A DNA stretch of 33,281 bases from Pedobacter agri PB92. Lineage in GTDB: Bacteria > Bacteroidota > Bacteroidia > Sphingobacteriales > Sphingobacteriaceae. The notes under the pieces were generated by a model. That model saw only the letters and a program-made list of their open reading frames with translations, did no database searches and was not told the origin of the DNA. The stretch spans positions 1 through 33,281 of the forward strand of contig NZ_AJLG01000037.1 of NCBI RefSeq assembly GCF_000258495.1. Direction: 5' to 3'. Made by a program: the position numbers and the translations under genes. Shown piece after piece: positions 15,464 through 22,690 of the stretch (positions are counted from its first letter, which is position 1; each line of letters begins with the position of its first letter).

Positions 15464-16292
15464 GTGTGAGATCCATAGATCGATCATCAACTTTTCGATC
15501 TTCAATAAACTCCTTAATTTCTCTGATGGTTTCTTCGGGCTCACTAATGTGCGGATAATGTCCCGTCGCTTTCATTACCACGAGAAAATTCTCTCTCGTA
15601 TTTTGATGTATATAGTCTCCTGCAGACTGAGGTGCCATGATGTCCTTGCTGCTTTGTAGTGTTAGGCTGGGCACCTCGAGATTTTTTAATTGATCTCTGT
15701 AATCAGCCTTAAATGTTGCCATAGCAAAAGCCAGGGCAATACTGGGTTCGGTTTCTTCAAAGCATTCCTGTAAAAAATCAGAAAGTTCGGGTTTTTCGGC
15801 TTTATCTATTACGGCCGGTGAGATGGTTTTTGTCCAACCAACATAATCCTCGGCAATTTGATTGAAAATAGATTCAATATCTGAAGCCTCAAAACCGCCA
15901 ATATAATCTCGATCGTTTAAATATTTAGGCGATGGTCCGATAAAGATAAGTTTTTTGAAAGATTTCGGTATTTGCAAAGCAGCGATCATTCCAATCATAC
16001 TGCTTACCGAATGGCCAACGAAAATAATATCTTTTAATCCTAAGGTTTCGATAATATCGATAACATCGCAGGCATAACCTTCTAAAGTAGAATATTTATG
16101 GTAATCGTATTGGTTGCGATCTGATTGCCCGGAGCCCACATAATCAAAAAGAATTACCCGGTAATCTGCTAAAAAAGCATCAGTAATATATTTCCAGGAA
16201 CTTTGTGCACACCCAAATCCATGTGCAAATAAAATAACCTGACTGCCTTGGCCAAGAATTTTTACATTATTTCTTATTAATATGGAGTGCAA
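15441..16292 (-). CDS. RsbQ-like alpha/beta hydrolase
   Basis: A 283-residue alpha/beta hydrolase very close in pattern to Bacillus RsbQ and to the plant KAI2/D14 receptors. It shows AHGFGCAQSSW near residue 23, VILFDYVGSGQSD near 46-58, nucleophile Ser95 in VGHSVSSMIG, acid Asp217 in SSKDIMAP and His245 in ATGHYPHIS; these positions match RsbQ within one or two residues. In Bacillus RsbQ works with the PAS-PP2C phosphatase RsbP in sigma-B activation. No RsbP is in this window and Bacteroidota lack sigma-B, so the ligand and partner are unknown. The only start consistent with the conserved N-terminus (HSILIRNNVK) is TTG at 16292: a stop codon lies two codons upstream and the next in-frame ATG is far inside the domain. 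Confidence 0.88.
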   Translation of the reverse strand: MHSILIRNNVKILGQGSQVILFAHGFGCAQSSWKYITDAFLADYRVILFDYVGSGQSDRNQYDYHKYSTLEGYACDVIDIIETLGLKDIIFVGHSVSSMIGMIAALQIPKSFKKLIFIGPSPKYLNDRDYIGGFEASDIESIFNQIAEDYVGWTKTISPAVIDKAEKPELSDFLQECFEETEPSIALAFAMATFKADYRDQLKNLEVPSLTLQSSKDIMAPQSAGDYIHQNTRENFLVVMKATGHYPHISEPEETIREIKEFIEDRKVDDRSMDLTLNNSYNF

Positions 16293-16486
16293 AGCTCAGA
16301 ATTTAGATGAATATATGATGAGTCTACATTTGAATTTAGAGATTTGTTTTCCCGTTTAATAATTTAAAAAAAAAATAGAACAAACAAACTCGTTTAAAGC
16401 ACGTCAAGATGGTTTTTGAGTGATGTTGAGACCGTTGAAGTGTCTTGTTCATTTTCTTTATACTTCAGTTTACGGTGAAATGATGC

Positions 16487-16530
16487 AAAAAAAAAAACGC
16501 CAGATAACCTTGTTGGTGTTATCTGGCGTT
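16487..16530 (-). terminator. Rho-independent terminator after the OmpA-type gene
   Basis: Perfect 13-bp stem AACGCCAGATAAC (16496-16508) with its complement (16518-16530), 9-nt loop, followed on the minus strand by about eleven T (16487-16497). It lies 18 nt after the stop of the gene at 16549. Confidence 0.92.
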
Positions 16531-16548
16531 TCGTTCAGAGACTTAAAC

Positions 16549-17079
16549 TCAATTTTGTACTTTAATTTCAGTTCTTCTGTTTACAGCTCTTCCTTCTTCG
16601 CTGGCGTTTGATGTGATTGGATCTTTTTCTCCATGACCAATAATTTTAAATTTATCACCGCTTAAACCTGCATTAACAAAATATGACTTTACTGCATTCG
16701 CTCTGTCAACAGACAGCGACATATTGTGCTCTGGTGTTCCTTCAGCTGAAGAATGCCCATGGAGTTCAAACTTAGCTTCAGGTGCTTTTTTCATTTCGGC
16801 TACCGCTTTATCTAAAATAGCAAAAGAAGATGTTTTAAGAACAAATGAATTAAATTCAAATTGGATATTATCTAAGTTGAAATTAGGTTTTTCAGCAGGT
16901 GCTTCTTCTTCTTTTGGTGGAGGTGGAGGCGTTGGTTTCTTTTCTTCAACTGGCGGTGTTGGTTTCGAAACTGGTGCAGGTTCTGGTTTAGCAACAAGTT
17001 TCTTTGATTTGCAGGAATACATTGTTAACGTAAAAGCGCCAATCAATGCCGTAAAGAAAAGGTTTTTAGTAATGTTCAT
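16549..17079 (-). CDS. OmpA-family peptidoglycan-binding lipoprotein
   Basis: A 176-residue lipoprotein. The signal ends at a lipobox-like TMYSC (Cys23), then comes a Pro/Glu/Lys-rich linker (about 30-65) and a C-terminal OmpA-like domain (about 70-176) with FELHGHSSAEGTPEHNMSL, VDRANAVKSYFV and EEGRAVNRRTEI, the residues that grip diaminopimelate in peptidoglycan. It should tether the outer membrane to the cell wall, similar to Pal. I place the start at 17079 (MNITKNLFF), because an ATG 13 codons upstream would put extra charged residues ahead of the signal, and because a -7-like box sits 37 nt upstream of 17079. It is monocistronic, with a strong terminator. Confidence 0.9.
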   Translation of the reverse strand: MNITKNLFFTALIGAFTLTMYSCKSKKLVAKPEPAPVSKPTPPVEEKKPTPPPPPKEEEAPAEKPNFNLDNIQFEFNSFVLKTSSFAILDKAVAEMKKAPEAKFELHGHSSAEGTPEHNMSLSVDRANAVKSYFVNAGLSGDKFKIIGHGEKDPITSNASEEGRAVNRRTEIKVQN

Positions 17080-17115
17080 GTTTAAAATTGGTTTTAGGTT
17101 GATTTGTGTTTTCTT

Positions 17116-17123
17116 CAAAACTA
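17116..17123 (-). promoter_or_regulatory. Candidate -7 promoter element of the OmpA-type lipoprotein gene
   Basis: TAGTTTTG on the minus strand fits TAnnTTTG exactly, 36 nt before the chosen start codon at 17079. It overlaps the alternative upstream start at 17118, arguing against that start. Confidence 0.5.
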
Positions 17124-17223
17124 CAAATAATGATTATACCTATAACGGATCTTTTTGAAAGAACTTATGTTTTACAACTTATCGGGTTTTCTTATAAATG
17201 GTTCAGCAATACACATAAGGCTA

Positions 17224-17586
17224 TTAGGACTTCTCAACCAGTTCGATATCCATTTTTTTAATGAGCCCATCTATAAAAGTGTAAATATGCATTACAACTC
17301 CATCAAAAATCATATTGCCATCTAAGCTCTTTACGTTTTGATGTACCATAACTTCTAAGCTCCCGTTTGGCCTTTCGAAAAAGGAAGTCGGTTGCACGGT
17401 TGGATTAATTTCCGCCCACTGCCTTGTCCAGTACGCTCTAATTTCATCATGACCAATAATATAACCACCTTCCCATGCTTTTGACCATTGCACATCCTTT
17501 TGCATGGTTGCCAGTGCATTGTCAATGTTTCTTTGATTAAATGCCTGATAGGCAGTTTTAATAGTATCTACTGTTTGATTATCCAT
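17224..17586 (-). CDS. SnoaL-like / NTF2-fold protein
   Basis: A 120-residue single-domain protein with the SnoaL-like (NTF2 superfamily) pattern: an N-terminal helix TIKTAYQAFNQRNIDNALATM, a first strand with VQWSKAWEGGYIIGHDEIRAYWTRQW, and a C-terminal strand pair VVMHIYTFIDGLIKKMDIEL. The fold makes a cone-shaped pocket used by isomerases, hydrolases and binding proteins. No catalytic residues diagnostic of a specific enzyme are visible, so I name the fold only. It starts 11 nt after the stop of the EEP-family gene on the same strand and is probably cotranscribed with it. Confidence 0.8.
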   Translation of the reverse strand: MDNQTVDTIKTAYQAFNQRNIDNALATMQKDVQWSKAWEGGYIIGHDEIRAYWTRQWAEINPTVQPTSFFERPNGSLEVMVHQNVKSLDGNMIFDGVVMHIYTFIDGLIKKMDIELVEKS

Positions 17587-17597
17587 TTTTAAACATA

Positions 17598-18650
17598 CTA
17601 TAATTCTGCATTAATTTTTTCATTTGCTAATTCCAGTTCTTCAGTTGTTGCTTCAGGGGTTTCATTTTTTACCTCAGCCTTTGGATTATATTGCAAGTCT
17701 ACACACATCGGGAAATGATCAGAACCACAGTTTGGTAAACGATTAATACTACTTAAGGTAAAGTTAGGGCTGCAGAAAATATGATCGAGCGGAAATCGAA
17801 GGAAAAAATATTTCGCGTTGAAGCTATTGAAAAATCCTCTTCCCCGGCGTGGATCGAGCAAACCACTCACTTTTCCAAAAAGTTCTGTGGTATAACTCCA
17901 CGCCACATCATTCAAATCGCCCATTACGATAACCGGGTGTTCTGATTGTTTCGCTTTTTTTGCTACCAATAAAATCTCCATATCACGCTCTGTCGATCTG
18001 GGATTTTCCTGAGGAACAGGAGGCTCGGGGTGTAAACAGTATAACTTCACCAACTGCCCTGATGGAAGTTTAACCAAGGTTTCTATTGAAGGAATATCTG
18101 ATTTTACCAAATATTTAATTTCGCCGTTTTGAAGCTCAAACCTCGAATATAATAACATTCCGTAGGTGTTAGCCAGTGGAATTTTCAACTGAAAAGGATA
18201 GCGTTCTGATAGCGTATCCATTTGTGTTTGCCACCATGTATCGGTTTCGACCATCAATATTACATCCGGATCGCATGCGTTAATTTCTTTATGATATTCA
18301 GAAGCTTTTCTGTTTTCTTGATAAACATTGGCAATGAACACTTTTAAATTGTTTTTTCCGGGTTTTTCTAAACTACCAATAATTTGTTTGTTGCCAAAAA
18401 TGGTAAAGGGGAAAATCAAATAAACCAGATAGGAAACGTTTATAAACATTGCAAATAGAACAATGTAGTCGGCAGTTTGATGCGGAAAGGCAAATATTAA
18501 AATTGCTAAAATCACGAAAATATTTAACACCAGTTTTTGTAATCTTGGATACTCAAAAACCCTGAAAATCCAAAAATCGTGTCTTATAAATGGAACAAGG
18601 GTAGAAAGAATAATGGCAATACTCAGGTAGAAAAGGATTTCGTGAATCAA
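17598..18650 (-). CDS. Membrane-anchored endonuclease/exonuclease/phosphatase family protein
   Basis: A 350-residue protein with three N-terminal transmembrane helices (about 4-20, 36-53, 61-85) and an EEP domain (about 105-325). Catalytic-type motifs are VFIANVYQENRKASEY (start of domain), DPDVILMVETDTWW (metal-binding Glu), YCLHPEPPVP, VVMGDLNDVAWS (Asp/Asn), DHIFCSPNF and CGSDHFPMCVDL (terminal Asp-His). The family includes Mg-dependent DNases, phosphodiesterases and lipid phosphatases; the membrane anchor suggests the domain lies at a membrane surface. A C-terminal tail rich in Glu and Thr follows. The substrate cannot be given from sequence. The SnoaL-like gene follows 11 nt downstream. 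Confidence 0.88.
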   Translation of the reverse strand: MIHEILFYLSIAIILSTLVPFIRHDFWIFRVFEYPRLQKLVLNIFVILAILIFAFPHQTADYIVLFAMFINVSYLVYLIFPFTIFGNKQIIGSLEKPGKNNLKVFIANVYQENRKASEYHKEINACDPDVILMVETDTWWQTQMDTLSERYPFQLKIPLANTYGMLLYSRFELQNGEIKYLVKSDIPSIETLVKLPSGQLVKLYCLHPEPPVPQENPRSTERDMEILLVAKKAKQSEHPVIVMGDLNDVAWSYTTELFGKVSGLLDPRRGRGFFNSFNAKYFFLRFPLDHIFCSPNFTLSSINRLPNCGSDHFPMCVDLQYNPKAEVKNETPEATTEELELANEKINAEL

Positions 18651-18950
18651 TTTGTTAGATTTAGCTTGTTGGTAATTAATTGAAGATTTTAATATTCATT
18701 AAAGTTGACTAACAAACGTATGATGCCATAATATTGTTTGCCGAGAGGCTACCATACGGCATTTTTCTGGGAACTAATTCTATTGACATCTTAGTCTAAA
18801 CCGATATTAATATAAAACTAGATAGATGATATGATTATGGTGGCACGGTTGGCCAAGGTTTTTTATTACCATACATCAATGTCTGCCGAAAATACAGGCA
18901 CTATTTTTGAAAATCAATAAGGATAATTTATTAACTAAAACTGATATCAA
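18651..18950. other. Divergent 300-nt intergenic region
   Basis: Separates the minus-strand EEP gene from the plus-strand YceI-like gene. The one signal I can support is TATTTTTG at 18902-18909, an exact plus-strand TAnnTTTG box 41 nt before the YceI start. I find no gene, repeat or convincing hairpin in the remainder. Confidence 0.5.
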
Positions 18951-19622
18951 ATGAGAAAATTAATTTTTGCGCTTCCTGCGCTTTTCCTACTGGCATCTTG
19001 CGGAGGATCTTCTAATGATAATGCAAAAACCACCAGCGAACAAACCGCTGCGGAACAAAAAGGTGAGACTTTAACGCTTGATACCGTAGGTACTAAAGTG
19101 GATTGGAAAGCCACTCATAAAGGAGGTTTAGCACCACGATGGGGAAAAATTAGCGTGACTTCAGGAACTGTTTCAGTAAATAAAGATTCATTAAGCGGTG
19201 GTGAGTTTACTATCAATTTAGCTTCGCTTTATGTAGATCCGGCTTCTGTTACCGAAAAAGATAAAAAATCTACTGATTTGGCAGGTCATTTAAAAAGTCC
19301 GGATTTTTTTGATGTAGCTAAATTTCCTACGGCGAAGTTTGTGATAACTAAGGTAGAGCCATTTACAGGTGCTCAACCATCTAGTTTACTAACGGATCCC
19401 AATTATTTAATCAGTGGAAACTTGACGCTTAAAGACAGTACATTAAATATTACATTTCCCTCAAAAGTGGCAATTGCCGGATCAGATGTTACTGCTACCG
19501 CGAAGTTTATCATTGATAGAAGTGCATGGGGAATTAATTATAAAGCAGAGGGAAGTCCGGAAAACTGGATGATTTCGAAAGATGTGGAAATTGGACTAAC
19601 GTTAAAAGCTAAAAAGAATTAA
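18951..19622 (+). CDS. YceI-like lipoprotein
   Basis: A 223-residue lipoprotein: signal with lipobox LLASC (Cys17), a Ser/Asn/Thr/Gln-rich linker, then a YceI-like lipocalin domain (about 40-222). Domain features are GTKVDWKATHKGGLAPRWGKISVTSG, the VTEKDKKSTDLAGHLKSPDFFDVAKFPTAKF region (the family HLxSxDFFDxxxxPxxxF motif) and DRSAWGINY. YceI proteins bind polyisoprenoid or similar long lipids in an eight-stranded barrel; the ligand and role in Bacteroidota are unknown. It has its own promoter-like box (TATTTTTG, 18902-18909) and terminator (19691-19723), so it is probably monocistronic. Confidence 0.92.
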   Translation: MRKLIFALPALFLLASCGGSSNDNAKTTSEQTAAEQKGETLTLDTVGTKVDWKATHKGGLAPRWGKISVTSGTVSVNKDSLSGGEFTINLASLYVDPASVTEKDKKSTDLAGHLKSPDFFDVAKFPTAKFVITKVEPFTGAQPSSLLTDPNYLISGNLTLKDSTLNITFPSKVAIAGSDVTATAKFIIDRSAWGINYKAEGSPENWMISKDVEIGLTLKAKKN

Positions 19623-19638
19623 TTGCTAACGTGATATT

Positions 19639-19664
19639 GTTATGCAAGCATGTGTTTGCATAAC
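19639..19664 (+). other. Small perfect hairpin downstream of the YceI-like gene
   Basis: GTTATGCAA (19639-19647) pairs with TTGCATAAC (19656-19664) around an 8-nt loop. No T-run follows, so on its own it is not a classical terminator; it may protect the transcript 3' end ahead of the real terminator at 19691. Confidence 0.4.
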
Positions 19665-19690
19665 ACCCAACGAGTCATCGATGACAAAGA

Positions 19691-19723
19691 AATGCCTGAA
19701 ATTTATTTCGGGCATTTTTTTTT
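19691..19723 (+). terminator. Rho-independent terminator of the YceI-like gene
   Basis: Stem AATGCCTGAAA (19691-19701) with TTTCGGGCATT (19706-19716), 11 bp with one T-G wobble, 4-nt loop, followed by a run of T to 19723. Confidence 0.9.
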
Positions 19724-19803
19724 AAGGTTCTAAATTAATGAGTGTGAAAATTCCTTACCGAAAATTACCTTAAATAGTGGGTGGAGAAATAAAAATTGAT
19801 AGG

Positions 19804-19837
19804 AAAAAAAGAGGCAACATCGAAATGTTGCCTCTTT
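19804..19837 (-). terminator. Rho-independent terminator of tRNA-Arg
   Basis: Perfect 13-bp stem AAAGAGGCAACAT (19808-19820) with its complement (19825-19837), tetraloop CGAA on the plus strand, then seven T on the minus strand (19804-19810). It begins 2 nt after the tRNA 3' end. Confidence 0.93.
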
Positions 19838-19838
19838 G

Positions 19839-19910
19839 TGCTCCCGACGAGATTCGAACTCATATCGATGGTACCGGAAACCATAATTCTATCCATTGAA
19901 CTACGGGAGC
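19839..19910 (-). tRNA. tRNA-Arg (anticodon CCG)
   Basis: Minus-strand cloverleaf: acceptor GCTCCCG pairs with CGGGAGC, discriminator A, D-arm with TTCAATGGATAGAA, anticodon stem ATGGT/ACCAT enclosing loop TTCCGGT (anticodon CCG, decoding CGG), and T-loop GTTCGAATC. No CCA is encoded beyond the discriminator. A -7 box sits just upstream and a terminator follows immediately, so it is transcribed alone. The anticodon identity is read directly from the loop. Confidence 0.96.
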
Positions 19911-19917
19911 GAGGGTG

Positions 19918-19925
19918 CAAATATA
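19918..19925 (-). promoter_or_regulatory. Candidate -7 promoter element of tRNA-Arg
   Basis: TATATTTG on the minus strand matches TAnnTTTG exactly and lies 7 nt upstream of the mature tRNA 5' end. Confidence 0.55.
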
Positions 19926-20185
19926 GAAAATCAAAATGTTAGTTTCTTGTAATATGAAGCGTAAAATCAACTTTGTTTTTGTCAAGCTCAAACAAGAGGT
20001 TTGGTTTGCTGTTGGTTTTTGAAGATCGGGCGGTGATAATGAGGAGAATAGAGTGCCTAAGTATTGATTTCTGTTGAAATCACAACGCTGGCTTTAATTC
20101 AGGTTTACGATGAGCACTGATAAAAATTTTATTAGCGAAAAAATGAAATTTCGCTAACCGGAGCATTCAAAAGACAATTTGAAGA
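19926..20185. other. Gene-free stretch with a small hairpin
   Basis: No gene is apparent between the tRNA promoter and structured element B. The one feature is a perfect 9-bp inverted repeat TTAGCGAAA (20132-20140) / TTTCGCTAA (20149-20157) with an 8-nt loop and no T-run; its function is unknown. It lies 28 nt before element B. Confidence 0.45.
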
Positions 20186-20293
20186 AGTGAAATAAACCTT
20201 ATTGAAGCGATATCCTTTTGAGCCCTTCAGCGAAAAAGATAAAGCGGAAATAAGGACTGAAGAAGCCGAAGCTAAAGTAACCTTGCTTTACTA
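20186..20293 (+). repeat. Structured intergenic element, copy B
   Basis: Second copy. 5' box AGTGAAATAAACC (20186-20198), ATTGAAGCGATATCC (20201-20215), short apical TTTT/AAAA stem, GATAAAGCGGAAA (20238-20250), closing stem CCTTAT (20197-20202) with ATAAGG (20250-20255), 28-nt spacer, then TGCTTTACTA (20284-20293). It is sense to mgtE but ends before the likely mgtE promoter, so it is probably not in the mgtE leader. Confidence 0.8.
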
Positions 20294-20319
20294 AAAATTA
20301 ATGCGCTCTTAACTTCGAA

Positions 20320-20352
20320 ATTGGCTTTTTTAAAAATAAAAACGCACCTTTG
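20320..20352 (+). promoter_or_regulatory. Candidate mgtE promoter
   Basis: ATTG (20320-20323) and CACCTTTG (20345-20352) are each one mismatch from the Bacteroidota -33 (TTTG) and -7 (TAnnTTTG) elements, with 21 nt between them, within the normal spacing. The predicted leader to the ATG at 20401 is about 40 nt, too short for a known Mg2+ riboswitch. Confidence 0.5.
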
Positions 20353-20400
20353 CGAACCGTTAATAGAGGCTTTTGGCATGTAAAAAATAAATAATTGTTT

Positions 20401-21756
20401 ATGGAAGAATTGGTTGTAGAAGAGGTTCAGGAACTGCTTGAAAAAGAGAATGATAAAGCATTAAAGCGTTATCTTGATGAACTGAATATCTCGGATGTGG
20501 AGGAATTAATTGACGAACTTCCACAATATGCAGCCAAATTCATCGAAACGATTTCACTCAACCGGGCAGTTAACGTTTTCCGGATTCTGGATTTTCCCAC
20601 CCAGGAAAGAATTATTAAAAAACTTACCGGCAACAAACTTAATCAAATCATAAAAGATTTGCCTCCTGATGATCGTACAGCACTTTTCAGTGAGTTGAAG
20701 GGCGACGTGGTAAAAAAAATGATTACGCTTTTGCCACCCGAAGAACGTAAAGAATCGCTGGCGCTTTTAGGTTACAACGAATACAGTATCGGCCGGTTAA
20801 TGACGCCAGATTACATTGCTGTGAAGCCAGAATGGACTATTGCCAGAGTTTTGGCGCACATCAGGCGGTATGGCAAAAATTCGGAAACGATAGATGTAGT
20901 TTACGTTATAGATAAAGACGGAGCGCTTTTAGATGACATTCGGATTCGCGAAGTTTTATTGGCAGATCCTGAAGCCGTTATTGGCGAATTGACAGATAAG
21001 CGCTTTATTGCTTTGAGGGCCAATGATCCACAGGAAGATGCAATTAGTATTTTCAGGATGAACAATCGGGTGGCTTTGCCGGTAGTTGATGAAAACAACA
21101 TTCTTCTTGGTATTGTAACTGTTGATGATATTCTGTGGATTGCCAACGAAGAATATACTGAAGATATTCATAAAATTGGTGGTTCGCAGGCTCTAGATGA
21201 ACCTTATTTAGATGTGCCTGTTTTTGAACTATATAAAAAACGTGTGGTTTGGCTAATCGTTTTGTTTTTTGGTGAGCTGCTAACAATAGCGGCAATGTCT
21301 AATTTCGAAAATCAAATTGCACAAGTGGTAATCTTAGCCACTTTTATTCCTTTAATTATTTCGAGCGGTGGCAATAGTGGTTCTCAGGCCGCAACACTTA
21401 TTATTCAGGCCATGGCGCTAGGCGAAGTAACCGTTAGAGATTGGTGGAACGTGATGCGAAGAGAGATTTTTTCAGGAATTTTATTGGGCTGTACTTTGTG
21501 TTTACTCAGCTTTGCGGTAATTGGAACCTGGCAATTGTTTTGGCCAGGCTTTACCGATCATTACGTCCGAATTGGCTTAGTTGTAGGCTGCTCGCTAATA
21601 GGTGTAGTGCTTTGGGGAACTTTGATGGGCTCGATGTTGCCCTTATTGCTTAAAAAGGTTGGTGCCGATCCGGCGGTGTCTTCCACACCTTTTGTTGCCA
21701 CCCTGGTAGATGTAACGGGTTTAATTATCTATTTCTCATTCGCGATACTTTTTTAA
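20401..21756 (+). CDS. mgtE: Magnesium transporter MgtE
   Basis: A 451-residue Mg2+ channel/transporter of the inner membrane. The order is standard: N-terminal helical superhelix domain (about 1-130, including PPDDRTALFSELKGD and LPPEERKESLALLGY), tandem CBS domains (about 133-255, YSIGRLMTPDYIAVKPEWT and RVALPVVDENNILLGIVTVDDIL) that sense cytoplasmic Mg2+, and a five-helix pore domain (about 275-450) with ISSGGNSGSQAATLIIQAMALGEV lining the pore. The gene could start at TTG 20395, two codons earlier; I choose ATG 20401 (MEELVVEE). A HAD phosphatase gene follows after 28 nt in the same direction. Confidence 0.96.
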   Translation: MEELVVEEVQELLEKENDKALKRYLDELNISDVEELIDELPQYAAKFIETISLNRAVNVFRILDFPTQERIIKKLTGNKLNQIIKDLPPDDRTALFSELKGDVVKKMITLLPPEERKESLALLGYNEYSIGRLMTPDYIAVKPEWTIARVLAHIRRYGKNSETIDVVYVIDKDGALLDDIRIREVLLADPEAVIGELTDKRFIALRANDPQEDAISIFRMNNRVALPVVDENNILLGIVTVDDILWIANEEYTEDIHKIGGSQALDEPYLDVPVFELYKKRVVWLIVLFFGELLTIAAMSNFENQIAQVVILATFIPLIISSGGNSGSQAATLIIQAMALGEVTVRDWWNVMRREIFSGILLGCTLCLLSFAVIGTWQLFWPGFTDHYVRIGLVVGCSLIGVVLWGTLMGSMLPLLLKKVGADPAVSSTPFVATLVDVTGLIIYFSFAILF

Positions 21757-21784
21757 GCGGTATTTTACTTTAATAATTTATAAG

Positions 21785-22399
21785 ATGCAGAAAACTATAA
21801 CAACATTGTTTACCGATATTGGAGGGGTTTTATTAACCAACGGATGGGATAGGCAGGCGAGGGGCGAAGCTGCAGTACTTTTTAATCTCGATTCTGTTGA
21901 TTTGGAAGAACGCCATCATTTAACCTTCGATACTTATGAGGTAGGCAAGCTAACGCTTGATGAATATTTGGAACGTATCGTTTTCTTTGAAGAGCGTTCG
22001 TTTACTTATGATGATTTCAAAGAATTTATGTTCAAAAAGTCGCTTCCATATCCGGAGATGATTGATTTGATCTGTGATTTAAAGAAAAAATATAACCTGA
22101 AAGTGGCAGTAATCAGCAACGAGGGGAGAGAATTAAATCAATATCGAATTAATACTTTCAAACTGAATGAATTTGTTGATTTTTTTGTTTCATCAAGTTT
22201 TGTTCATTTCCGCAAACCGGATGCAGATATTTTTAAAGTAGCGATTGATATTTCTCAAAGCGACGTGGAGACGAGTTTATACATTGATGACCGAATGCTT
22301 TTTGTTCAGGTTGCTGAAGGATTGGGTTTAAAAGGAATTCACCACACCACGTATGAAGATACCAAAGCGCAATTGGCAGGTTTTGGATTGGAATTATAG
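21785..22399 (+). CDS. HAD superfamily hydrolase, YihX-like
   Basis: A 204-residue HAD-IA phosphatase. Motif I is FTDIGGVLLTNG (nucleophile Asp11); the second acidic position is Gly13, as in the DxG subgroup to which E. coli YihX (glucose-1-phosphatase) belongs. Motif II is VAVISNEGRE, motif III is HFRKPDADIFKVAI and motif IV is SLYIDDRMLFVQVAEGLG. A helical cap lies at about 17-85. Sugar-phosphate hydrolysis is a reasonable expectation but the substrate is not determined. Placed 28 nt after mgtE, it may be in the same transcript. Element C and the end of the convergent ychF gene follow. Confidence 0.88.
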   Translation: MQKTITTLFTDIGGVLLTNGWDRQARGEAAVLFNLDSVDLEERHHLTFDTYEVGKLTLDEYLERIVFFEERSFTYDDFKEFMFKKSLPYPEMIDLICDLKKKYNLKVAVISNEGRELNQYRINTFKLNEFVDFFVSSSFVHFRKPDADIFKVAIDISQSDVETSLYIDDRMLFVQVAEGLGLKGIHHTTYEDTKAQLAGFGLEL

Positions 22400-22438
22400 A
22401 TCAATTTAATTCAAATTAAATAACAGCAGATTTATTTT

Positions 22439-22540
22439 TAGGAAAGCAATTACACGGCTTTTTTTTGATTTTGCTCCTGCTTTCCGTTATATCCCAGATG
22501 AAAAATCTGGGGATGCCACTGCAATCAGGTTTAATTAACT
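22439..22540 (-). repeat. Structured intergenic element, copy C
   Basis: Third copy, on the minus strand. Read 5'-3' from 22540: AGTTAATTAAACC, CCTG closing stem (22526-22529 with 22476-22479), ATTGCAGTGGCATCC, a strong apical hairpin CCAGAT/ATCTGG, GATATAACGGAAA, a 27-nt spacer and TGCTTTCCTA (22448-22439). It lies between convergent HAD and ychF genes, in the ychF sense direction beyond its terminator. The rest of the 22400-22690 gap shows no gene. Confidence 0.78.
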
Positions 22541-22633
22541 ATGTTAATGCTGCTATTTACAGTTGCAAATTGGCCTGGATGATTGTCGATCAATATTGTT
22601 CCGTGGCTTTTGTGTTTCCGTGGTTAAATAAAT

Positions 22634-22660
22634 AAAAAGGCCACTCGGAAGAATGGCCTT
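22634..22660 (-). terminator. Rho-independent terminator of ychF
   Basis: AAGGCCA (22637-22643) pairs with TGGCCTT (22654-22660) around a 10-nt loop; a T-rich tract follows on the minus strand. It is 30 nt after the ychF stop. Confidence 0.75.
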
Positions 22661-22690
22661 ATACTTATCAACGTCGCTTAATCGGATGGG

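Noticed and set aside
16360..16380. A-rich tract in the RsbQ upstream region as a promoter UP element
   Set aside because: No recognisable -7/-33 pair in suitable position on the minus strand, so there is nothing to anchor it to.
16420..16611. Plus-strand frame of 63 codons overlapping the OmpA-gene terminator
   Set aside because: It is composed of the terminator hairpin and the antisense of the OmpA 3' end; no family features.
20186..20400. Mg2+-sensing riboswitch (M-box or similar) ahead of mgtE
   Set aside because: Element B ends before the likely promoter, its relatives occur far from Mg2+ genes, and the remaining leader is only about 40 nt.
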